Assembly: GCA_947359465.1 (NCBI GenBank) | Contig: OX375883.1 | Coordinates: 94,996,293 to 95,060,292, forward strand | Source of the DNA: Metellina segmentata | Lineage: Eukaryota > Arthropoda > Arachnida > Araneae > Tetragnathidae | Direction: 5' to 3' | DNA: 64,000 nt | Shown: positions 33,902-45,484 of the stretch, piece by piece | Numbering within the stretch: position 1 is the stretch's first letter | How the letters are laid out: each line of letters starts with the position of its first letter | Program-made: the position numbers and the translations under genes | The notes under the pieces: model-generated | Database searches by the model: none | What the model was told of the DNA's origin: nothing | What the model saw: the letters and a program-made list of their open reading frames with translations, nothing else

Positions 33902-35387
33902 AAATTATTGTTTCAAAAATACACTGATTTTGGTTGATTACAAGAGGCTGTGAGTGGTAAAATACTGATTTGATGTACATTTAGCGTTTATTTAGCTACT
34001 CTTTGAATGCAGAAATATGCTAAATTTGAAGAAATTTGTCAATTTTGCTACATATATTAAATATACTTCGATCAATTATTAACCGTATATTTTGCAATAA
34101 TGTATTCATATACACCTGAATAATGGTCAGATATACCAAAACAGTTCCATTTGAAAATAAAGATGAATGTAATATAGAAAAACCAAAAGGGAAAATATTT
34201 GAAAAATATTACTTTATAGTATAAAATGAGGAAATATTATTATATACTTGGAATCTCAACTACCTAAATAGTGAACTGATGTATTGAAGGGAAAGTACTT
34301 TAAAAAAATTCAAATTTTTAGAAACATTTCGCTGCGTTTAGTTTTAGACCTTGATAGTTAACTTAAAATTAGTGGATCTGAGGTAATGACTAATCTATTC
34401 ATTAAATCTATTCGTATCAGTTCGTGATATTTTTATAGAAAATATTTCCTTTATCGCCTATTGTGTTTATTTCTTGTCTCTTGCGCTTTTAAGAAGTGGA
34501 CACCAATTACTCAATTGGAAGAATACAAGAGGTGAAGTAATATTTCCATGGACCAGTATTTTATGTATAGTTTACGGTAACTGGGTGTTTCAAGGACACT
34601 TTCTGAGGCATATGTATCTTGCTTCGTACTCAGAAAACTTATCACTTTATATGGAAACCGGAATTTAAACATGTTAATGTGACTCGGTAGAGTATTACAT
34701 TACTCTTACATTGATATGACTCATTTCAGCAGACTTCTCAGCATTTCTAAAAAATCTACGAGCTGTTTTTCTATTGTTAGTATTCACTAATTGATGTTTG
34801 GTCACATCTATCAAAACATCCAAGTCAGCTTTAAAGTACCTTGAACATTATTAACTTTTCTAGTAGTTAAATATACTTCTCACTTGGCAAAAATAAATTT
34901 GACGGAACGACGAGGACTAAATGAGGATGGAGCAGGGTATTTTGACAAATAAATAAATTACTTTCATTAAGTACAAGCAAAGGTGCCAAAGAAATACTAA
35001 ATACACTTTCCTCATATTGTTATTTTTTGGGAAAAAAAATTGCCAGAAAATTTTTTGTTCAGAGCAATTACAACCCCTTATTATTACTGTATTTCTGATA
35101 TTATCTTTCGACAAAATCAGTAAGAAGGATTGTTCATAAATTGTACGTAACCGTTTAACAAAGCAGCTGTTAAGTGACTAGTGAGTTGTGGTACAGCTGA
35201 AGTTTTCGTGATAATGATCCCAAAAGAGTAACAACCTCTTAATGATATGAGAATTCTAACAAATCAATTCTTTGACGCCATATGGCAAGAGTTGTGGAAT
35301 CTGCAAGTCAACAACAAATTGTATTCTTTCAAATCCTTCATTCATCTGTGAATGAGTCACATAGTCCAATGTAAGGAGACTGATGTC
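33902..35387. other. No recognised feature
   Basis: AT-rich DNA with no exon-like or repeat structure that I can name. Confidence 0.45.
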
Positions 35388-35492
35388 ATACTGACCCGTC
35401 TTCGAATTGGACACACACGATTCTACCATCGTCATTTATTACTAAGTGAGTCAGAGAGAAATCCCAGTCCCATTTGTAACTCCTGCTCTACT
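35388..35492 (+). pseudogene. I/Jockey-type LINE, C-terminal fragment
   Basis: Translates as ILTRLRIGHTRFYHRHLLLS followed by a CxxC pair (ICNSCST). This is the motif found after the RNase H domain in I/R1/Jockey-type LINE ORF2 proteins. Flanking sequence is decayed, so this is a short relic. Confidence 0.7.
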
Positions 35493-38400
35493 ACTTTTCT
35501 GTGATCCTATTTTAACTGTCTATCCTGTTTTTAATCTTAAAATCTTTTTTATACGAATCTGCAAGAATCTACTGAATCCCATATACGGAGTCTCCACCAA
35601 GCTCCAAAAATAAAATACAACTGCAATATTTGGTTCCCAGTTAAACTTTTTCGCATTTTTAGAGAGTTCGGTTCATTTTTTAAATCTCGTCTAATATTTT
35701 TTTGAATCCAAAATTATCCACGAATCTAATTTTTCAAATTGTTTTATACTGCAGTCCTTTAAATTAATAACTTTTAAAATTAATTTTTTATAATTATGTT
35801 GGAATATATTACTTATATGGATGATTATTATGGCTGATTGTGGGAGCAATATGAAAATTCTTCCATGAAAAAGTGCCATCTACATTTAGTCTCACAGAAA
35901 AAGCCTCTTTTGAGGCAAACCGTTTGTATGCGCGATGTAAGTAATGAATGCAGATGCTCAGATCAAATCTACGAGTCATATGGAAGCTATTGAGACTATT
36001 TGCAATTTTTCGGTAATTATGCTTTATCCAGATGCGCACATACATCTTTTAACTTTGCATAGTTATTAAAATAGTTTTTTTTCATCATCATTGCTTTTAC
36101 TTTCGTACGAGCAAAGTGTTAAAATCTAGATCACATACACATGTATTTACTACGAGTACATTAGTTCGTTGTATACTTTATAAATATGTAAGTGCAATGA
36201 AATTCTCAAATAAATTGTATATATTTCTTTTTACAGGTTGTCTTACTGCTTTATTCGACTATTCTGTACCTGTGCAAAATGTAAGTGATTCTTTAAGTCT
36301 GATATCATATTTACTTCTGTAAAAATTGTACAAATAAACACTGAATTGAGATAACCATTCGTATGTGTCGCATTATGATTTATTTGGTTGGACCTAGCAA
36401 ACAAGAAAATTTCTTTTCAACTGAAGCAACTATCGATGTTAGTGAATGCTCCATACATCACATCTTAAATTATTTCTAATTGACTTAAGTAACGAATGCA
36501 CAGAAGCAGTATTAAAAACAATTCTCTTTTTTTTCACATCCTAAAAGATTTAGAATATGAATATCAGGGACTCTCTCTAATACCGCATTTTGATCCAATT
36601 ATTGTCAATTACTCTTTACAGCTAAATAAGCCGTTACCCACTTTACTTCAGTTCGCGTTTATACTTTATACAGGAAATTTAATTTTCTCTTAAGCTTCGC
36701 CTCAGTTTTCAGTACTCAATAGCATGCAAATTTAAACGGATTGATAAGAATATCGATACATAATCATCAAAAAGATACATGAGAATTGTATAACCACCTT
36801 ACAAGGCGCTACAATTTATTCCTTACAAATAACCACTCATGGAATTCTTCAAAATGTTTTCCACTTTATCAATAAATGCCTTGAAAATCAAACATCTGAA
36901 AATGAATGACTCAACTCATTAAACTCAACAGAGAATTTGAAGAATTTAAATTATACTATTTTTGCGATGCAAGGTATACCTGATTTTTTAACTTTTAATG
37001 AAACTGGGTTACAAGTATACAAAAACAATAAATGTAGAAAACAAACAATTCAAATATAAAAATAGGTTATATTTAAAAAATATAATACATATAATTTTCT
37101 ATACATTGTTTATGACTATGTCAGATAATTTTTTTACATACTACGTTCTGACTGTATGATTCGGATAATTATTTTCTTTGGTTTCCATGACAATAACAGT
37201 CAATTGAGATTAACTATTGTAACAAAGTAAACATAATAGATCCCCTGAGTCAACTTTAAGTTGTAAGATCTCACAATTAATTGGTAAAACTAAGCATTTT
37301 TAAAAGAACAAAAGAATCCTAGAATAGGGTTAAGGATCAGGTTCATAAATTATAATTTTATATTCAAAGACCGAATGTTTTAACCTTAAATTCTATTCTG
37401 AGACAAAGCTCAATACATGGGGATTTCCTGTGTAGATATTTTGCATCGTTTACAAAGAGAATGAAGATGCATCTGTACTTTTCGGTATCCTTGAGTAAAC
37501 GGAAAAATCAAACGGAATCACTTCAGTCGAAAGTGTGAAGGAAACTGCTTAACTTAACAGATAGAAAAAACTGATTTCATTACTGAATAAAATTTAGAAC
37601 GAAATATATAATAATATAATTTCATTCAAGAGTGATTTTCAAAGAAAACAAGTAAAAAATTACCCATTTTTTAAAAAACTAAACTGTACAATTATTAAAT
37701 TAAATTAAATAGTAGTTACAAACCAGCTAGAGTGATATGTAGTCATTCAGTACTAAATATAATGAAGTATTTTTAAGGGCACTAATATAGTAAAATAACA
37801 TTACAAATTTTTATTTGAAATGCGACGAAACCTATTTAACTGAGAGGCATTTGCTACACTCGGAACCATCGCTAACGCGTCCGACATGTGATTCAATCCT
37901 ATCCGTTAGACACATTTGAAGTGAATGTCCTGACTTTAATACTATTAGACTCAAATGTTATATGTGCTACTAACCCTAGTATAAAGGATTTATTGAGTGA
38001 TCCTCATAGAAATCTGTTTTTAGTCATATCAGACATAGGCTTTTATAATTTTATCTAAATAGTGAATTGAAATGTTTCAATACAATTTTAATCTTTGTCA
38101 AATTTTGATTAGCAATAGTAAATTTATGAATAAATTACAAAACAAACATATTTAAAGTGACCGATAGTTTGGTGCAACTAGGTCAAACTTGTGTCATAAA
38201 AATGAATCAATCATTACAATACAATGCTAAGAAAGCCTTGAGACATTTAGTGCAAACTGTGTTTCTTTTTCGTTGAAATTTTATGATGCTATCCTATAAT
38301 TATTGATCAAATATTTTAAACGGATACACACAATAAAATACATTTAAAAACTATACTGCTCATTGGCATGAAACAGTTTGTTCACCGTAAAGGTTAATTT

Positions 38401-38737
38401 TTAGTTAAAAGTAACATATATTTTCATCCTTTAGCATCCGTTTCAGATAATTTCATTCGCAATTTTCGAGATTGCAAATCAAAAGAAACGATACATTATT
38501 AAAAACTTTGGATGATTTCAAGTAGAACTTTTAAACGAGGGAAAGTTAGCCAGATAATTTATAAACTTAACAAAAATAAATGTTTGCTATTCTTTTTTGA
38601 ATGAATATTGAAGCTCGCTTTTTAAAATCGACATAAAAGAACTAACGGAAGAAGAAAAAACTTTATTGAACATTGACATTTATTTTTGCCAAAATAAAAT
38701 TGCTCTACTCGTTTCATTTCAACCAATTGTGTCGTTT
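35493..38737. other. No recognised feature
   Basis: AT-rich DNA upstream of the micro-exon gene. A splice-like 44-nt stretch at 36237-36280 was considered and rejected. Distal regulatory elements could be here but none can be recognised. Confidence 0.45.
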
Positions 38738-38743
38738 TATAAA
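38738..38743 (+). promoter_or_regulatory. TATA-like box of the micro-exon gene
   Basis: TATAAA within gttttataaactgcc. A tcaga initiator-like sequence lies about 24 bp downstream (A at 38762), slightly closer than usual, and GC content rises from here to 38987. Two short upstream reading frames (ATG at 38773 and 38786) and a longer one (38826) precede the proposed start. Confidence 0.4.
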
Positions 38744-38918
38744 CTGCCACAACTGCTGCTCAGAGCAGCGCGATGCCCGATTGAATGTTTACGAAATAGT
38801 AGAGTACAAGCGACAACTTTTCGAAGATGCCCCGTCTATCCGCGAAACGTAGCGCGAGAAAGTGGTTAGTTTCTTTTCAGGAGGAGTCCAGGTGAGTGGT
38901 GAAGGAAGTCGGTTCGGG

Positions 38919-38987
38919 ATGGTCTCTCTGGAGCCAAAAGGGTCGGAATCTCTTCCTGATGCCGGTAAAGGGTCTCCTGCCAACAAG
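38919..38987 (+). CDS. Micro-exon gene, exon 1 (coding part)
   Basis: 23 codons ending GCC AAC AAG before the donor gtgaac. The ATG context is tcgggATGg. The frame is open upstream to 38881, so an acceptor at 38880 (tttcttttcag) with an earlier start is an alternative. GC-rich island in AT-rich DNA, and only one forward frame is open across 38881-38987. Confidence 0.6.
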
Positions 38988-41900
38988 GTGAACTTTTAAA
39001 TTTTGCAAATTTTCTATTTTACAGCTCCACGTCAAAATATTACAATAGAAGAAATTAACATTAATCAAAATGGTTTTTATGCATTGTATATTGTAAGACA
39101 TTTTTTCCATAACACAAAACCTAACTTCCATTTTAACATAAGTCAAAATGTTCTGCAAACTGTACATGAATTCTACACGGTTTGAAATGCAGTGAAACCC
39201 CGATTTAGCCCCGGTGCACACATACGATTTTTCAACGTGCGGCGTCGAAGTCCAACTATGCACACATCACCGTGAAATGACGCAAGTACTCACTTTGCGC
39301 CATTTGAGATAGATATTCTATCGAAGAAAACGTGTTTATTTCTCTTACTTGGTGTACAAAAATGCGTATTTTGAAACAAAATAGACGTAACTGGATACAA
39401 CGATTTATTAAATATTACTTACATTCCATTTATTTATGAAAACAAGGTACTTCAGACCGGAGAAGCTCGTGCGGCAAGCTGCGGCGCCGTGGGGAACTGC
39501 GGTACAAATGGTACGCAAGTTGGACGTGCGGCGCCGGAGGCATGTGTGCATCCCATTGGATCTAATGTATCTCAGACCTCACTTGCGTTCCGGCAACGGC
39601 TACGATCGTTAAAATACCGGATGTGTGCATCGGGCCTTAACGTATTTCAAGGAACTGGAAAGAAATAACGTTATACGAGGAAAACATTAATTCGAGGTCG
39701 GAGAAAAAACAAAGCATAGAGCATGAAAAAAATGCCAATTTTAACGAAACATACCTTTTATTTCTTCCATTTCAATAGTTTATTGTTTACAGTAATCTGT
39801 TATTTTGGTTTGCGTTTTGCTTTTACTAAGCTAAATCATTAACATCATTTTCCACAGATATGGGTTTTTGAAAGCTTTTAGGTTGATCTAATTTGCAATT
39901 GACACATTTGACGAAGATACTCATTAGGAACACAAAAAGAACTGTTTGAGGTCTATCTTTGCGATCGTTAAAGATAGTGAAAATTTGAACAGATCAAAAT
40001 AAATATGTTCAATGAAGTCAATTCAATAAAATCTGCGGAAAATTTTACACTCGATAGTCTGAATTTTATGCGAATTTGCGGCATTCTTAAAATTATTGTT
40101 TTTTTAAAAATGTCTTTAGTATCAGCAAGAATACGAAAATATCTGTCATTTATTTTGAAATTGACTATTTTAAGAAAATCCCTTTGATTTTTCCACGCTG
40201 AAAAAACGTTATGTGCGGGAAATATTTTGAATTGATAACTTTAAATACGGAATTTTTTAACATTGAAAACATGGGAAATTATTTGGGATCCATGAAAAAT
40301 GACGTTATATGCGGGAAATCGTTAAATGGCGGGTTTCTTTAAATCAGGGCTTCACTGTATTAGAATAATCTGTGATTTTTGTCCAAAATTTAGAAAACGA
40401 CCATTCTTTATTATGTCAACATCACCTTCAGCTCTAGTAACAGCACGCCATCGATTTGACATTTAAGTCACAAGCGGCTCACAGTCTTTTAAGCAATTTC
40501 ACTTCAATGGAAGTGTGTTGATTTGGTGCTGGTTGTTTCAGCTCTTTGAAGAATGAGCTGCTTAGTGCTGTTGAAAGAAATAATTATCCTCGTATAAATA
40601 TTTGGATGTTTTTACTCCAAAAGTTTTAAAGAATTTATTAATTGACACATTTTCGTACAACTACACCTCTATAGTTTTACTGGTCAGAGACACCTGTTGT
40701 AGGAGCCGATATTTCTTTTAAGTACGCTACCCTTGTTTAGACCATATCTCTGAAATGAAGCTACCTCATAATTCAACTGGAATGAAATTGCTATATTTCT
40801 GAAAATACAGGGTGTTCGTTTAATAAAGAAAGTATCCTATATATATTTTTTTACTTTTTTACCATGATTTATTTCCATAATTTCTCACGTTCATGTGGAC
40901 TGGGAAAGTATATTTTTACAAGTCTAGCCCATTTCAAAATACTCTCCACTAGTTCCACCGTTTCCATTCCATTATTAAGATACTTCATTAGTAACCTAAT
41001 AGAATGCGGAACCCCTCAAAATTCCATAAAGACTATCTACACTTATAATTTCCTTAAAATAATGTGTAGAATTTGTCAATGACCATGCGTTGACACTGAC
41101 AAAAACGTACATGATTCTGAAACTCTTAACATTTTCATGCATCCATCATTTCATGAATTAAGTTTATAAAATTTATTATTGAATGTTTCATTAGTTTCAG
41201 GAACAATTACCACTCAAGAAAAAGAATCATGGTTCTTAGTAACATTTTTAAAATTATTTTATAGCTGTGAAACTACCGTAGCATTGATGTCGGAATATTT
41301 AATACGAGTTCGTTAATAGGTTTTCTATAACACTGTACAAAATATCAAATCGGAAAGTTTGGATTGATTATTTGTTCGTGGAATTTTCACGAAGTATTTT
41401 GGAAGGGAGGAAGGAAAGTAATATTCTCGGATCAAATTTTGAAAGTTTAATGAACACTTAAGTCAATATTTTTGTATCGTTACAGGTTCCGTTTTTTGGC
41501 GAAGTGTTTCCGAAGGAGCAAAGTAAGTATACAATTAAGCATTAGTAAATGTACCCAGGGCGAGATGGTTGTGCTATTAACCGGCAAATTTAAGTTCTTT
41601 CATTGATTCTGAAAAGGTCTTCATATTATTATTTGTTATGTTTTTCGTCCCAAATTCAAAGATCTACAAAATAGAGACAAATATTAGGTCTCAATCGATA
41701 TTATATAGCAATGTGCTTAACTAATCATTAAAAAAAGTTAGTTGGTTGCGAAGAAATGAGGTAAGTATTTAAATTTTCATTAAATATATATACAGACCAA
41801 TGGGGCATGTAAGTAAAATATTACTTCATTTTTCTCATTAATTTACTCGTATATAGGAAAAAATGGAGATATATCAAAATATATTAAATGTTACGTTCTA

Positions 41901-44900
41901 TTATTCGAATATAAACCATTCAAGTTAAACCTACCACAGAAGTTTCCGTTCATATCACTATAACAAGGTGTGCAATTAGTAACGAACCAAAGTAGAAATA
42001 TAAGTATTTTTTATCTACTAATGTGCGCATTTGTAAGTAAAAAGTTTTAAAATATAAGAACTAATATAAAAGAAACATAAATTAATATTAAGAAACCACC
42101 TATAATCGTTGAACATGGTCTACTTCACATTACCATTGTATAGAAATTTAATAAAAATGTATATATATTTTATGAAGAAATTGATAAAATACCTACTTCA
42201 CACACATTCACACTAATGTTATAGGGTTAGATAAAAAAATGTCTCCATTAGGCAAAATCCTTATGTTATATAGTTGCAATCAATCCAGATTGATACCAAA
42301 TATATTCAAAAATCATTTCCGCAAACATTCACAAAAATAAGACGATTTTGACCATTCTGAAGCTTCTTCAGAAACCATGCTTTGTTAAGAATAAATTAGC
42401 TCTCTTTGCATGAATACTTTCGTTTCAGGATCTTGGGTTGCATTAAATGAATATATTAACGTATTTCAATTCTAAACATAGGTAACGATATCAGATAAAA
42501 CTAAAAGCGCAATGTTAAATAATTAAGAACAATCAATTACAATTTTGGAAAAATTTCTACTTTATTAAGCACGTATTGCACTGATAGAGACGGTTTCCAA
42601 GAGATTTTAGAATTTCACGTACTTATTTCTAAGTTTGCTTCATTGAAGGTACTGCAAGCAAATATCTTTCACTTCAATGGGACTCCATTAACTTTTTAAT
42701 GCTATAAGTAGTCGTTGGATAGAAAACGCTAGCACAGAGAGACCAATCCTTTATTTTTTCAACAAATGCATATTATTTCTTTCAGGTGGCAGCTGTCGAG
42801 ATCTACAAAGACGAGATCTGCGAGGTATGTTCCACTTTCTTTGCTTCACCTTTCACATGCATTCAATAAATTGTGTTTCCACATTAACCCTTAACTGCTG
42901 TGTTACAAACCGTCTCGTAATTAGTGTGTAGGGGTCTCTCAGACCTCGCTCACTAAAGGGCGTATAAAGTTGATTCATATAATATTTTAATGAAAGATTC
43001 GTTAGATAATTATTATTTATACATTTTAAATTTAGATAATTCAATTCTTAACATGAAATACATTTTATATTAATATATAAGTTAAGTAGTTCCATGTCTC
43101 TTCAGGATTACCTTTCGGACCTAATTTTGCAGGACGTTTCTACCTTGGAAACTGTAAAACTATGTAGGTTCCTCCCACCTGGCATTCCATTTGAAATTAT
43201 CTTTTCCGTATAAATATTCGCACTTGTATTGTCTTCATCAACATCTGCATAAATTTCCGAATTCTTTTCGTGTTCGCTTTCAATATTATCCGAAATTTCA
43301 CTGTCCTAGTTCCGACCCATTATCAACAATATCCTGAATTTATTTTTGTGTAAGATACACAGGTCGTTTTTTTAGTAACGTTTGTTGCCAGTTTAGGCTC
43401 TCTGTCGAAATTCCCTAATCAAACTTAGACGATTTCATTCAACAAAAAGGATAAGGCAAATGCTGTAAAGGGTAGACCACGCGGGATATTCAAACTGTGT
43501 AAAACACGAAATAGTTGGGGCAGCCAATCCAGTCTTAGAATGTGGCTTCTGTTGGACGTTGTAGGAAGGTACTGAATAGGTCATGGACCAATATGCACTT
43601 TGAGGGGTAGAAACGACTTGTCAAAAATGACTCGGGGACTGTGAGACCCACGGCAGCAGTTACAGGTTAATTGAAATCATATCGACCGTTGTGTAAAGTA
43701 ACAGTTTCGCTAATTTGATTTGGGATCATAAAATCAAACACACTTGAAATATGCAAAAATCGTAGTTTTAAGAAAGCATTTCCAAGGAGCAATTGAATTT
43801 TTTAATTATATGAAGGTAAACCATTGAACGGACCACGAAGATTCGTTAAGGATAAATCGACATTAGAATGAATGGCAGAAAGATAGATATAGAGCCCACT
43901 GAAAAATTAATAATAAGTAGGTTTCCATCAAGTGATGCGAAAAACAAATTTAGTTGTATCGGCATCATTGATAGCAAACAGCACACGTTTGAAAAAGAAC
44001 GCATCAAACGGAGAAACTGTAACCGCATCATCGTTCTGGGAGTGTTGTCCATCCTGTAATAAATCGACTTTGTTCAGACTATCTTGAACAATTAAGTGCA
44101 TATTAATGTGCAGCTATGTAAAGCTGAGGAAGTTTACTTGAAAATAGGCATTCATTCAAGCAGATGCTAGTGTAGTGTACATATGCGTCACCACATATTT
44201 TGCTTATTAGACGGACATCATAACTACCAATTCCAAAGTACGTTCTTCTCTATATTCAAATTCATAGTTAGCGTATGCCTAACAATTGAAAAAAAAGAAT
44301 ATATACTTCACATCTGGGTTGTTTCTGTACATGAAAGGTCTACTTTCTCCATACTTGCTTTTTACATTCATCAGTTGTACCCTATTGGATTGTATTTCCG
44401 CTTTTGAATTATTTACTTCGAGCAACTGTGTGTGTGTCTGAGTGTGATTAACACAGATCACTTAACCACTAATTTCTCTCTTCAGTATGTTGAACCCTTG
44501 CCGCCGACGCACAAGTTCGAGATGTTGTGGCAACGCTTCTATGGTGAAAAGGTGAGTATCGCTTTTGTGCTTCCCATCTCATTCCTCACTTACTAAGAAT
44601 CAAACAACGAAGTCTCATAAGTAAAATATTAGGAACTGTAAAATCAGAATAATTTCAAATTAGGGTATTTCCAAATATCGCCTACACAAACTTTTTTTTA
44701 ACATATGACCGTATTGGAATTCCATCCATATACACTGCAATGGTCGGAATCAATGACCATTTGTGAAGGAGCACCCAATGGGCGGCCATCATTGCTCCTA
44801 ACATAGACAGCACAATTCTATATCCATGCCCTGACCCGGATTCGAACCGGGAACCTTTCGATCTAGAGGTGAACACCTTAACCACTAGATCGGTTGGTAA

Positions 44901-45436
44901 CTATTATTCTGTATCTCATCCTCCTAGGTGGGGAAATCAAGCTGGAAACTAAATAAATATTCCTAGGAACTATTCTCCCTTTGGTTTCCAGAGATCCTAT
45001 ACCTTCTTTACTTATGTCAGTTGAAGTTAACTAGTAAAACTTCAAAAAGTTTCCCAAGAAAATTTTCAACACTGGGTTCCTAATACCGCCTACCCCTGAT
45101 CCTATTACAACCAACCGGGTCAAAATGAGGAGCTACTATTCAAAACGAGTTGCTAGTAGAGCATACATACTTACCTTTAGTATTGAATGTACACCCGTAA
45201 AAAAAATGACTCACCCGATCGCAATTGCACAGTTTACAACACAGAACAAAACGGAAGGTGGCAATCGATAGAGATTAATGTTTTCTACAAATATCAATAC
45301 TTAAAATGTGTTCAAAATCCCTTCATATTAAATTGGGTGCTTGCTCCGATTATTTCAATACGACCCCCATCTTTTATCACAAAATTGGATTCTACATACA
45401 ATTTCAGGCGGAATTGATAAAAAAATAATGTAAAAC

Positions 45437-45484
<48 letters not shown>

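Larger units (their letters stand above)
39190..40357. mobile_element. Tigger/pogo-like TIR element
   Basis: Left end cagtgaaaccccgattta and right end taaatcagggcttcactg are inverted copies (16 of 18). The right flank begins TA; the left flank is TG, perhaps a mutated TA. Internal motifs cgttatacgagg and cgttatatgcgggaaat occur near the two ends. No intact transposase; lies in intron 1 of the micro-exon gene and is itself interrupted at 39208-39636. Confidence 0.75.

Noticed and set aside
36237..36280. 44-nt stretch with tttacag before and gtaagt after, and a signal-like ORF (MKFSNKLYIFLF) across it
   Set aside because: Its phases do not join to the 38881-38987 exon without a stop, it is AT-rich unlike the other exons, and it is far from the gene.
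38826..38892. Start at 38826 (MPRLSAKRSARKW) joined via the donor at 38892 to exon 2
   Set aside because: It is frame-compatible with the longer exon 3, but the basic peptide is less protein-like and the GC-rich open frame to 38987 would be unexplained. Kept only as a possible alternative.
39003..39185. 60-codon frame after an acceptor-like tttctattttacag
   Set aside because: Low-complexity AT-rich codons, no donor, and it would disrupt the exon 1 to exon 2 phase.
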